Below are positions 1-5,532 of a stretch of DNA of 9,893 nucleotides, piece by piece. The notes beneath the pieces were generated by a model. That model was not told the DNA's origin, searched no databases, and saw nothing but the letters and a program-made list of their open reading frames with translations. Position 1 is the stretch's first letter. Each line of letters starts with the position of its first letter. A program made the position numbers and the translations under genes. This DNA is from Candidatus Bathyarchaeota archaeon. Lineage in GTDB: Archaea; Thermoproteota; Bathyarchaeia; Bathyarchaeales; DTEX01. Where the stretch lies: contig JAOAJJ010000033.1 in assembly GCA_026414245.1 (NCBI GenBank), positions 1 through 9,893 on the forward strand, given 5' to 3'.

Positions 1-579
1 CCCGCCAGTAGATTCCATCATCATAGTTATTCAGGCGGGCTGATCGACCATATACTGTCAACCATGAATATCGCTCTAGCTCTTTGTAGGTCGATCGAGA
101 AGATATATGGGGGAAAGGTTGATAGGGATTTAGTTATAGGTGGAGTCATATTACATGACATAATGAAGCCGCTAACATACGAGAAGAAAAATGACGGGTC
201 ATATAGGAACTCACCTTTAGGCGAACGCTTAGATCATTTAACTCTACTGGTTTCAGAAATGTTGAAGAGAAACTTTCCACTCAAATTAATCCACATTGTA
301 GCAGCCAGCCATGGGCAGGCGGGGCCAATATCCCCCAAAACAGTTGAAGCGCTGATATGCCATATTGCAGATGAAGCTGATTCAAAAATGAATGGGGAGG
401 TTTTAAATGCAGCTAGATACCTGATTAAAGAATCTATTGGTGAATCATGGGATAGAATAGATTCGAAAACAGCTTTCAAGGTTCTTGCATGGAAGGCTGA
501 AGGCGGATGGGATGGTTTAAGATCGGAGATCGAGGCGCTTAGACAAAAGTATGCTGGGTTGGCTAAAAATAATGTTTAA
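1..579 (+). CDS. HD-domain metal-dependent phosphohydrolase, 5' truncated (possible MptB-type)
   Basis: The open frame runs without a stop from base 1, so the ATG at 64 is internal and the real start lies before the window. The 192 visible residues show an HD-superfamily site: HHH at 6-8 followed by GGL and H17, the H52-D53 pair in LHDIMKP, H79, H104 in ASHG, and HIADEAD at 121-127 supplying the last acidic ligand. Known HD proteins with this layout are two-metal or Fe(II) phosphodiesterases. The HH-x-Y-x-GGL-xx-H start also resembles YhaM-type exonucleases. From memory, the archaeal match is closest to MptB, the dihydroneopterin 2',3'-cyclic phosphate phosphodiesterase of methanopterin synthesis, which would fit the mptN and cofE genes further right. 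That substrate is inference; the HD fold is firm. A T5 tract at 618-622 may end the transcript. Confidence 0.85.
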   Translation, partial: PASRFHHHSYSGGLIDHILSTMNIALALCRSIEKIYGGKVDRDLVIGGVILHDIMKPLTYEKKNDGSYRNSPLGERLDHLTLLVSEMLKRNFPLKLIHIVAASHGQAGPISPKTVEALICHIADEADSKMNGEVLNAARYLIKESIGESWDRIDSKTAFKVLAWKAEGGWDGLRSEIEALRQKYAGLAKNNV

Positions 580-756
580 GCCACGCTCTTTAACAGAGGG
601 CGGAAAAGGTAGCATTTGATTTTTCGGATCAGAGTTATTAAACTTTTGGTAGGGTATAGGCGGCGAATAAATTTATTATGTTTACTAGGGAGCCAAAAGA
701 TTTTTCAATATTGATTGAATATCTCTCCCGGATAGAGCGTTAAATCTTATCTAGCA

Positions 757-1293
757 TTAAGATGAGGTTGATTTAAGACTTATTATCTCAGCTCTCATTT
801 CTTCTATGTTTAAGATAGCTATGGTAGCGTGTCCAGAGAGGTATCCGCAAGCTTCACCGGGATTAATAACCAATGTTTTCCCAAAACGAGTATTCTCAAC
901 CCTATGTGTATGACCGTAAACGACGGCATCATAGTAGTTTGAGTTTATTAAAGCCCTAAGCAATTTTTCCTCTTCACCGTGGAGTAATGCTATTTTTAAG
1001 CTGCCCACATCTATCTCGGCAAATCTTCCATGAATCTCCGCCCCTATCTCTTCGAATCTCTTTCTTAAAAGGTTTTGGTCGCCGTCATTATTGCCAAAGA
1101 CCCCGATGAGCTTGGCTCTTAGAGGTCTGAAGCGTAAAACCGAAAATGGTGAAACATAGTCTCCCGCATGGAGCACAACGTCGACCCCCTCGCTATTTAG
1201 CGCCCTTACCGCCTCATCGATCAGCTCAAGCCTATCATGGGTATCGGCAATAATCCCGATCTTTTTAATGGATGGAACGGCGTTCACCTCCAT
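757..1293 (-). CDS. YfcE/MJ0936-family metallophosphoesterase
   Basis: This 178-residue protein is a calcineurin-like phosphodiesterase. All metal and phosphate motifs are present in order: DTH at 17-19, GD at 44-45, GNND at 67-70, H105 in LLHGE, and GHTH at 127-130. The length matches the compact archaeal MJ0936 class (about 165-180 residues), which is all catalytic core with no extra domain. Characterised relatives hydrolyse phosphodiesters such as bis-pNPP or 2',3'-cyclic nucleotides in vitro. The physiological substrate is unknown, and the protein should be cytosolic. The start is the ATG at 1293. A Shine-Dalgarno-like GGAGGTGA occurs just inside the frame (1285-1292) but has no standard start codon at the right distance after it. 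The gene is monocistronic, convergent with the HD gene and divergent from the small membrane-protein gene. Confidence 0.9.
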   Translation of the reverse strand: MEVNAVPSIKKIGIIADTHDRLELIDEAVRALNSEGVDVVLHAGDYVSPFSVLRFRPLRAKLIGVFGNNDGDQNLLRKRFEEIGAEIHGRFAEIDVGSLKIALLHGEEEKLLRALINSNYYDAVVYGHTHRVENTRFGKTLVINPGEACGYLSGHATIAILNIEEMRAEIISLKSTSS

Positions 1294-1417
1294 TAAATAG
1301 CGGGAAACTTAAATATCTTAGCGTTATAAAATAATAACCTTTTCGAAAAAACATATTTTTAAGAAAAGCTGAAATATTTAGTTAGAGGTCAAACATATTT
1401 AAAGGATTGATGAAATA
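1294..1417. promoter_or_regulatory. AT-rich divergent promoter region
   Basis: This 124-base spacer separates the outward-facing phosphoesterase and membrane-protein genes. On the minus strand, TTTTATAA near 1323-1330 would place transcription initiation about 8 bases before the phosphoesterase ATG. On the plus strand, GAAATATTTA (1371-1380) would give a leader of roughly 16 bases, with a weak GGATTGA (1404-1410) before the ATG at 1418. A 10-base direct repeat AAACATATTT occurs at 1349-1358 and 1391-1400. Assignment is by eye only. Confidence 0.4.
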
Positions 1418-1633
1418 ATGGTTGGTGGAAAAATAAACATCTTCTATTTAATTTCATTTATATGCACAATTATTCTCACAATATATATTTGGCTGGTTTT
1501 CCTGCCGCAATTATCTGGTTATCCTGGGCAGGAGCCTATCTCCCTAATAATATTGGTGGTGATAGCCCTACTCTTGGTTGCAGCCGGGATTCAGCTGTTT
1601 CTCTTAATTAGTTCGCCTCAATCAGAAGAATAA
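1418..1633 (+). CDS. Small membrane protein with two transmembrane helices, function unknown
   Basis: I do not recognise this 71-residue protein. It has a short basic N-terminus (MVGGK), a hydrophobic helix at about residues 7-29, a short polar loop containing SGYPGQEP (33-40), a second hydrophobic helix at about 41-66, and an acidic tail SPQSEE. The likely topology is a helical hairpin with both ends on the same side; the Lys near the N-terminus suggests that side is cytoplasmic. No cysteine pairs, charged intramembrane residues or catalytic motifs are visible. It is real rather than a chance frame because its composition is coherently membrane-like, it has its own AT-rich promoter region, and it exactly fills the space between two assigned genes. 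Its last 16 bases overlap the end of rps27ae on the other strand, so the two transcripts would be antisense at their 3' ends. Confidence 0.65.
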   Translation: MVGGKINIFYLISFICTIILTIYIWLVFLPQLSGYPGQEPISLIILVVIALLLVAAGIQLFLLISSPQSEE

Positions 1634-1839
1634 TCCTTCTCATTGCTGGCTTTACCGAGGTTTCTTGCAGACTTGTATTTTGTGAAGCCACAGTGTCCGC
1701 AAGTGTAACGATTCCCATGATCAGCCATAAAGAACCCGGGTCCACATCTATCGCAGAATGGGAGCACCCTCTTTATCTTTCCTCCCTCAATTTTATAATA
1801 TAGGGAAATAAACTTGTTCTTCTTTTCTTTACTAGCCAC
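1618..1839 (-). CDS. rps27ae: Small-subunit ribosomal protein S27ae
   Basis: This is the archaeal form of eukaryotic S27a without the ubiquitin fusion, a zinc-ribbon protein of the 30S subunit. The zinc ligands are two CxxC pairs, CDRC and CGHC, separated by 14 residues, within the family pattern CDRCGPGFFMADH...RYTCGHCGF. I prefer the GTG at 1839 (73 residues). The rps24e end carries GGAGTGA (1848-1854) eight bases ahead of it, and the product then begins MASKEKK. A GTG at 1851 in the same frame overlaps the rps24e stop by 4 bases (77 residues) but has no clear ribosome site before it. It is the last gene of the rpoE-spt4-DUF359-rps24e unit. The kae1/bud32 genes that often follow in other archaea are not here. 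Confidence 0.95.
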   Translation of the reverse strand: MASKEKKNKFISLYYKIEGGKIKRVLPFCDRCGPGFFMADHGNRYTCGHCGFTKYKSARNLGKASNEKDYSSD

Positions 1840-1847
1840 TTTGTATT

Positions 1848-1854
1848 TCACTCC
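1848..1854 (-). promoter_or_regulatory. Ribosome binding site for rps27ae inside the end of rps24e
   Basis: The minus strand reads GGAGTGA, close to the archaeal GGAGGTGA consensus. It includes the TGA stop of rps24e and lies 8 bases before the GTG at 1839. Its position decides against the upstream GTG at 1851, which the motif itself overlaps, and suggests coupled translation of the two ribosomal proteins. Confidence 0.5.
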
Positions 1855-2150
1855 TTACCCTTACCTTCTATTTGAGGAGAAAATCTAAGTATTATATGTT
1901 TTGGTTCTATTATCCTGGCGTTTTCAGGTGAGTCGTGTAGATGAGCCTCACCAATAGTCATAGATGCTCCAGTCACGCTCTTCATCTTCCTAATATAGAT
2001 TCTATCTACATCAACCTTAAGTACTCTTGCCAACTCCTCCCTAACCTCCATGCGAGATGGGGTCGGTGCTCCATCATGATGTAAAATGAAAGATATTTCA
2101 TTTCTTTTTAGCAGCTCATTACGCGTGTTATTTAAGATCTTAATTTTCAA
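1848..2150 (-). CDS. rps24e: Small-subunit ribosomal protein S24e
   Basis: This 100-residue protein is an archaeal/eukaryotic-specific component of the 30S subunit. Diagnostic blocks are KIKILNNTRNELLKRNEISF at 2-21, the HDGAPTPSRMEVREELA stretch at about 25-41, and the IYIRKMKSVTGASMTIGEAH segment at about 51-70. The length is normal for archaeal S24e. The start is TTG at 2150, which places the first beta strand where homologs begin. The only possible ribosome site is a weak GGAG at 2161-2164. A TATA-like AATATAAG at 2175-2182 would initiate within a few bases of this codon, so an internal near-leaderless promoter is possible. It follows the DUF359 gene after 55 bases, the largest gap in the operon, and overlaps or touches rps27ae. 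Confidence 0.96.
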   Translation of the reverse strand: MKIKILNNTRNELLKRNEISFILHHDGAPTPSRMEVREELARVLKVDVDRIYIRKMKSVTGASMTIGEAHLHDSPENARIIEPKHIILRFSPQIEGKGKE

Positions 2151-2174
2151 AGGGCTTCCGCTCCGCTTTTAAGC

Positions 2175-2195
2175 CTTATATTGAGGTTAAACCTC
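2175..2195 (-). promoter_or_regulatory. Candidate internal promoter with palindrome upstream of rps24e
   Basis: The minus strand holds AATATAAG (2175-2182) about 26-28 bases before the rps24e TTG, the usual archaeal TATA-to-start distance for leaderless transcripts. Immediately upstream is a perfect 13-base palindrome, GAGGTT-A-AACCTC (2183-2195). Its one-base centre suits a dimeric DNA-binding protein and not an RNA hairpin. Function is inferred from position only. Confidence 0.35.
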
Positions 2196-2205
2196 TACTT
2201 TAGTT

Positions 2206-2727
2206 TTACGATATACGCTCCATTTTATCCAGTATCTCCCGCATTATCTTCTTAGATTTTTCGTCGACCTTAACTACAACAATCCCCTCATCAGGTTGAC
2301 CATAAACTACTATCGAGTTTTCTGGGGCGAGGAGGACGGCGACTATTGTCAATAGATCCTCCTCACCATCAACCAGAACTTTAGTTAATTCTCCGGAGTT
2401 TATTGCCTCGCCAATGATGCGCCAAGCCTCTTTAGTTATGGTGCCAGCTGGATTAATGAGGGTGAGGTTTTTGCTAGCTTTAAAGTGTAAAGGTTTCACA
2501 GGTCTACGCATGGATTTATTATCCACTATAAAAACATCCACCTTAAGCCCTTTCTTAAGCATGTTTTCTGAAACGACATCACCAACAGAGATGATTTTTT
2601 TCGGCTTCATGGAATCTACGAATTCCCTCAGCTTTACCATGGTCTCGTCTACTGAACCGCGGATAAGAAGCCCTAAAGGAGATTTTAATTGAGACCTGAG
2701 GTTTTGTGGGAGGAGGAGAGTATCCAT
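2206..2727 (-). CDS. GTP-dependent dephospho-CoA kinase, DUF359 family
   Basis: DUF359 proteins were shown in Thermococcus to phosphorylate dephospho-CoA with GTP, the last step of archaeal CoA synthesis. They replace the unrelated bacterial CoaE. This 173-residue copy has full family length and its blocks in order: SVGDVVS (47-53), VDVFIVDNKSMR (63-74), NPAGTIT (92-98), LVDGEEDLL (118-126), and a YGQPDEGIVVV strand (142-152) near the C-terminus. The conserved Asp residues of the first, second and fourth blocks (D50, D64, D69, D120, D124) are all kept, so it is probably active. The ATG at 2727 is preceded by GAGGTGA (2731-2737), which overlaps the spt4 stop, so translation is probably coupled to spt4. 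Its place between transcription and ribosomal genes is a conserved archaeal arrangement. Confidence 0.9.
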   Translation of the reverse strand: MDTLLLPQNLRSQLKSPLGLLIRGSVDETMVKLREFVDSMKPKKIISVGDVVSENMLKKGLKVDVFIVDNKSMRRPVKPLHFKASKNLTLINPAGTITKEAWRIIGEAINSGELTKVLVDGEEDLLTIVAVLLAPENSIVVYGQPDEGIVVVKVDEKSKKIMREILDKMERIS

Positions 2728-2730
2728 TAT

Positions 2731-2916
2731 TCACCTCACTTTTATTGCGTAGCGACCCTTCTTCTCAATCTTCATAGCTTTTGCTATCGCTGACCTCTCA
2801 GGATCAAATATTATTACAACGCCACTAAAGTCTTCACTTAAATCCGTCGATTTACAGTTTGGGCAAATTTTATCCTCAGTTATATAGTGGCATCTTCTAC
2901 ATGCCCTCTCAACCAT
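2731..2916 (-). CDS. spt4: Transcription elongation factor Spt4 (RpoE'')
   Basis: Archaeal Spt4 is a small zinc-ribbon protein that pairs with Spt5 (NusG-like) and clamps RNA polymerase during elongation. From the preferred start the protein has 61 residues: MVERACRRC, a CPNC pair, DLSEDFSGVVIIFDPERS as the Spt5-binding core, and GRYAIKVR at the end, the family's standard C-terminus. Both CxxC zinc pairs are intact. I prefer the ATG at 2916. A GGTG lies 6 bases before it and it puts the first zinc cysteine at residue 6, as in other archaeal Spt4 proteins. An in-frame ATG at 2928, directly abutting the rpoE stop, would add only MVFD and has its nearest GGAG too far upstream. It is co-transcribed with rpoE and the DUF359 kinase gene. 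Confidence 0.95.
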   Translation of the reverse strand: MVERACRRCHYITEDKICPNCKSTDLSEDFSGVVIIFDPERSAIAKAMKIEKKGRYAIKVR

Positions 2917-2928
2917 GTCGAACACCAT

Positions 2929-3540
2929 TTAAGCTTTAGTTTCTCCCCCTTTTCCCTCAGCTTCACCCCTCAGTTTCTCCAAGTCCTCGTTAATCCACTC
3001 AATCTTGCCTAAGAACGGCTGCCGCGCTGTCACACCTATCTTTCCGAATCCTGCCCCTCTGCTTATCGATACGGCGGTTATCCTCACGCGGATTTTATCG
3101 CCTACGGTTATCTTCCGTTTGGTTTCTTTCCCCATTAAAACACCTTGCTTTTCATCATATGTTATAAAGTCGTCCATGATTTGGGATATGTGAAGTAGAG
3201 TGTCAACCGGACCAACTCTTACGAACGCCCCGAAGTCCGCGATCTCAACGACTTCCCCCTCGACGATCTCTTGAACTTTAGGAAGAAAAGTTAGGAGTGA
3301 GAAGGTCACTTTATGATGGGTTGCGGCGTCTCCAGGTATTATTTTCCCGATTGGTGAAACATTAACATCCGTGACAGCTATTAGGTAACCTAGCTCCTCA
3401 TCAATGACGCCAACATACTTTGCTTTAAGCTGCTCTAATGCGACCTTTTCAAGCGGTTCATTAAATCTTTCAGGAGGTATACGGACAGTATCTTCAACGA
3501 TCACTAGATTGAACGTAACGCCGACTCCTCCCTTTACCAT
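2929..3540 (-). CDS. rpoE: DNA-directed RNA polymerase subunit Rpo7 (RpoE, Rpb7 homolog)
   Basis: Rpo7 forms the polymerase stalk with Rpo4, helps open promoters and binds the emerging RNA. The 203 residues show the N-terminal RNP-like domain, with VEDTVRIPPERF at 15-26 and the family loop GKIIPGDAATHHKVTF at 65-80. An S1 RNA-binding domain follows at about 93-175 (GEVVEIADFGAFVRVGPVD, then LLHISQI). A charged tail rich in Glu, Lys and Gly ends the protein. About eight residues (MVKGGVGV) precede the usual family start. A GGGAGGAG lies inside this stretch (minus strand, about 3526-3533), but no normal start codon follows it without cutting the first beta strand, so I keep the ATG at 3540. It is first in the operon, and its stop abuts the spt4 region. 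This protein is not a bacterial sigma-E despite the shared symbol. Confidence 0.97.
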   Translation of the reverse strand: MVKGGVGVTFNLVIVEDTVRIPPERFNEPLEKVALEQLKAKYVGVIDEELGYLIAVTDVNVSPIGKIIPGDAATHHKVTFSLLTFLPKVQEIVEGEVVEIADFGAFVRVGPVDTLLHISQIMDDFITYDEKQGVLMGKETKRKITVGDKIRVRITAVSISRGAGFGKIGVTARQPFLGKIEWINEDLEKLRGEAEGKGGETKA

Positions 3541-3572
3541 TATAAATTAAACATGGATTAATGTGCCTAAGC

Positions 3573-3590
3573 AAATGCTATAAATGCTAT
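3573..3590. repeat. Tandem 9-base direct repeat in the rpoE promoter region
   Basis: AAATGCTAT is present twice head to tail with no spacer (3573-3581 and 3582-3590). It spans the second TATA candidate for rpoE. A 9-base tandem pair is uncommon by chance in 10 kb, though AT-rich sequence raises the odds. It may be a pair of factor sites or only a slippage product. Confidence 0.6.
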
Positions 3591-3634
3591 ATGAAAGTGA
3601 TTTAAAAACTTTTTTGAAGATATATTCCTAACCA

Positions 3635-3642
3635 TATATAAA
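3635..3642 (-). promoter_or_regulatory. Consensus TATA box for the rpoE operon
   Basis: The minus strand reads TTTATATA, matching the archaeal TATA consensus, with purine-rich AAAGAA just upstream where TFB would bind. It predicts initiation near 3612 and a leader of about 72 bases before the rpoE ATG. A second candidate, ATTTATAG (3578-3585), predicts initiation near 3555 with a 15-base leader. Both sit after the purA stop, so the ribosomal/polymerase operon should be transcribed independently of purA. Confidence 0.5.
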
Positions 3643-3667
3643 TTCTTTGATTTTTTGGGATCTATTA

Positions 3668-4672
3668 TTATTCAAGCCTTCTATCCACTATATCCCATAC
3701 TTCAGGCCCTGTTCCTATGAGCGTTACCGGTATCTTTATTTCGCTCTCTATTTTTCCAATAAATTCTCTGGCTTCAGCTGATAAATCGCTGAATGTCCTT
3801 GCACCTTTACATTCTGGAAAAAGGGCATCAATCTTAGTTACAGCCGCCTGTGTGGCGCTGTTAAGCATAACAGCTCTTTTGGCTAAATCGAAGTTAAATG
3901 GCGCAGCCCTCCTCCTTCTACCGGTTACAGTAGCTACTTCAGCCCACCCCCTTTTCTCAGCCTCTTCCCACGTTATCTCGCCGGGGAGAGGCCCAGCTCC
4001 GACCCTAGTTACAAAAGCCTTAAAAACAATTATTACTTCATCAACCTTTTTCGGTCCGACACCGACGTCTGAGCATGCCGCTGAAGCCGTTACATCCTTG
4101 GATGTTACATAAGGGTATGTTCCATGCCACAGAGATAAGTATGTTCCTTGAGTCCCCTCGATTAAAACGTTTTCTCCGCTATCTATAGCTGTATTGACTT
4201 CTAATGGTACATCTATAAGGAAGCGTTGAAGTTCAGGTATATCTCTAGCAAGCTTCGCTCTCCTTAAAACTCTATCAGCGTTGCATGGTCCTGTCCCGGT
4301 TCCTGTCGTCTTTATCTCGGATGCTAGATGACCTCCTCTATCAGCCTCTACATGTTTAGGTTCAATTATGGCACATTGCGGGTCGACTCCAACTCTATCC
4401 TCAACATTCAATTGCTTGACTTCCTCTAAGAATATGTTTGGATCAACTAGGACGCCGGGGCCTATTAGTAGGCGGCACCTATCATAGATGAAGGCGCTTG
4501 GTATCATGCGAACCTTATATGTTTTGCTGCCGTATACTACGGTGTGTCCCGCATTAGGCCCTACACCGGCTCTGGCGGCAACGCTGATCTTATCCTTTAA
4601 TGCTAGATAAGATATAATCTTACCTTTCCCAGTGTCACCAAAAAAGCCGCAAACGACAACTGTGCATGGCAT
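3668..4672 (-). CDS. purA: Adenylosuccinate synthetase, short archaeal form
   Basis: PurA condenses IMP and aspartate using GTP to give adenylosuccinate, the first committed step to AMP. At 334 residues it is the compact archaeal form (Pyrococcus about 340) and not the roughly 430-residue bacterial one. Visible motifs are GDTGKGK at 12-18 with catalytic Asp13, GPNAGHTVV at 38-46 with His43, KTTGTGTGP near 120, EGTQGTYLSLWHGTYPYVTS near 170-190, TRVGAGPLPGEI near 222-233, VTGRRRR near 250 and a late TKIDAL near 280. The nucleotide-binding loop departs from the usual QWGDEGKGK: QW is FF and the Glu after the catalytic Asp is Thr. The ATG at 4672 has GGAGG (4682-4686) nine bases upstream. The gene is divergent from cofE and upstream of, but probably separate from, the rpoE operon. 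Confidence 0.95.
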   Translation of the reverse strand: MPCTVVVCGFFGDTGKGKIISYLALKDKISVAARAGVGPNAGHTVVYGSKTYKVRMIPSAFIYDRCRLLIGPGVLVDPNIFLEEVKQLNVEDRVGVDPQCAIIEPKHVEADRGGHLASEIKTTGTGTGPCNADRVLRRAKLARDIPELQRFLIDVPLEVNTAIDSGENVLIEGTQGTYLSLWHGTYPYVTSKDVTASAACSDVGVGPKKVDEVIIVFKAFVTRVGAGPLPGEITWEEAEKRGWAEVATVTGRRRRAAPFNFDLAKRAVMLNSATQAAVTKIDALFPECKGARTFSDLSAEAREFIGKIESEIKIPVTLIGTGPEVWDIVDRRLE

Positions 4673-4742
4673 ATTGGTAAGCCTCCAGAAAGATAGAGTG
4701 TTTTTAGTGGATTTAACTTTTTTCGCTTAATGTCATGTCTCC

Positions 4743-4749
4743 TTATATA
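4743..4749 (+). promoter_or_regulatory. TATA box giving a probable leaderless cofE transcript
   Basis: TTATATA is centred 28 bases before the cofE ATG at 4774, so initiation should fall at or next to the start codon. No Shine-Dalgarno motif precedes that ATG, which fits a leaderless message. The core TATATA is symmetric and reads as GTATATAA on the minus strand. It could therefore also drive purA, with a leader of about 47 bases that includes the GGAGG at 4682-4686. Confidence 0.5.
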
Positions 4750-4773
4750 CTTGAATGGATTTGATTTAATTTT

Positions 4774-5532
4774 ATGCGCATAATTAGGATAATTCCCATA
4801 ATGGGGCTGCCCATAATTAAGAGTGGAGATGATTTAGGCCTACTGATATGTGAGGCTGCAGCCAGACAAGGCACTCCTATAGAAGATGGAGATATAATTG
4901 TTGTGACACATGTAATTGTGTCGAGAGCTGAAGGGGATGTGGTGAACCTTAATGATATTGTTCCCTCGGAGTTCGCCAAGACCATAGCTAAGGAATTCGA
5001 TAAGGATCCAGCCCTAGTTGAAGTTGTTTTAAGAGAATCTAAATCAATTGTCCGCATGGGCGACGGCCACATAATTTCTGAGACGAAACATGGCTTCATA
5101 TGCGCAAACGCTGGCGTAGATAAATCAAATGTTCCGGGTGAAAGAAATGTGGCTCTGCTACCTAGAGACCCAGACTTATCCGCCAGGAAAATAAGACAAA
5201 GGATTAGGGAGGTCTCGGGAAAAGATGTAGCGGTTTTAATCTCAGATACCCACGGTAGACCGTTGCGTAACGGTGAGATAAATGTGGCAATTGGTGTATC
5301 TGGGATTAAACCAATTAGAGATAGGCGGGGTGAGAAGGATCTATTTGGATACACGCTTAAAGTTAAGCAGACAGCTATAGCTGATGAGCTAGCCTCCGCG
5401 GCTGAATTGGTTATAGGGCAGGCTGATGAAGGCATACCCGCGGCTATAATTAGAGGTTATCCATACGAAAGGTCAGAAGACGCGACGGCACGCGATCTTA
5501 TAAGGACGCGAGAGAAGGATTTATTCATTTGA
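4774..5532 (+). CDS. cofE: Coenzyme F420-0:L-glutamate ligase
   Basis: CofE adds one or more L-glutamates to F420-0 using GTP and divalent metal, giving F420-1 and F420-2. The 252 residues match a stand-alone archaeal CofE: GLPIIKSGDDL at 11-21, VTHVIVSRAEG at 44-54, HGFICANAGVDKSN at 106-119, SDTHGRPLRNGEINVAIG at 157-174, then GVSGIKPIRDRRGEKDLFGY and the C-terminal QTAIADELASAAELVIGQ block followed by DEGIPAAIIRG. The bacterial FbiB-type nitroreductase extension is absent. Acidic residues in the ANAGVD and SDTHGR motifs are the expected metal ligands. It starts at ATG 4774 with an ideally spaced TATA box and no ribosome site. It is convergent with mobA, overlapping by 8 bases at the stops. 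It implies F420 is made and used in this organism, although cofC, cofD, cofG and cofH are not in view. Confidence 0.96.
   Translation: MRIIRIIPIMGLPIIKSGDDLGLLICEAAARQGTPIEDGDIIVVTHVIVSRAEGDVVNLNDIVPSEFAKTIAKEFDKDPALVEVVLRESKSIVRMGDGHIISETKHGFICANAGVDKSNVPGERNVALLPRDPDLSARKIRQRIREVSGKDVAVLISDTHGRPLRNGEINVAIGVSGIKPIRDRRGEKDLFGYTLKVKQTAIADELASAAELVIGQADEGIPAAIIRGYPYERSEDATARDLIRTREKDLFI

Noticed and set aside
678..743. 21-codon reading frame after an AATAAATTTATT palindrome (666-677) in the HD/phosphoesterase gap
   Set aside because: It is too short to support. There is no ribosome site, and the palindrome is AT-only and likely by chance. The 177-base gap otherwise shows only a T5 tract at 618-622.
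2153..2175. GGCTT...AAGCC hairpin in the rps24e leader as a ribosomal-protein regulatory RNA
   Set aside because: It has only five base pairs with a 13-base loop. If the near-leaderless promoter is used, it would not be transcribed.
2414..2692. Plus-strand open frame of 92 codons opposite the DUF359 gene
   Set aside because: It is antisense to a conserved gene with intact family motifs, and its own translation resembles nothing.
3717..4112. Plus-strand open frame of 131 codons opposite purA
   Set aside because: It is fully inside purA, low in complexity (Ala/Leu/Ser/Thr-rich) and has no promoter or ribosome site, so it is a coding shadow.
4743..5435. Long open frame (230 codons) on the minus strand opposite cofE
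   Set aside because: It lies antisense to an unmistakable CofE. Its translation is Ser/Pro/Ile-rich with no domain, and it would run through the cofE promoter.
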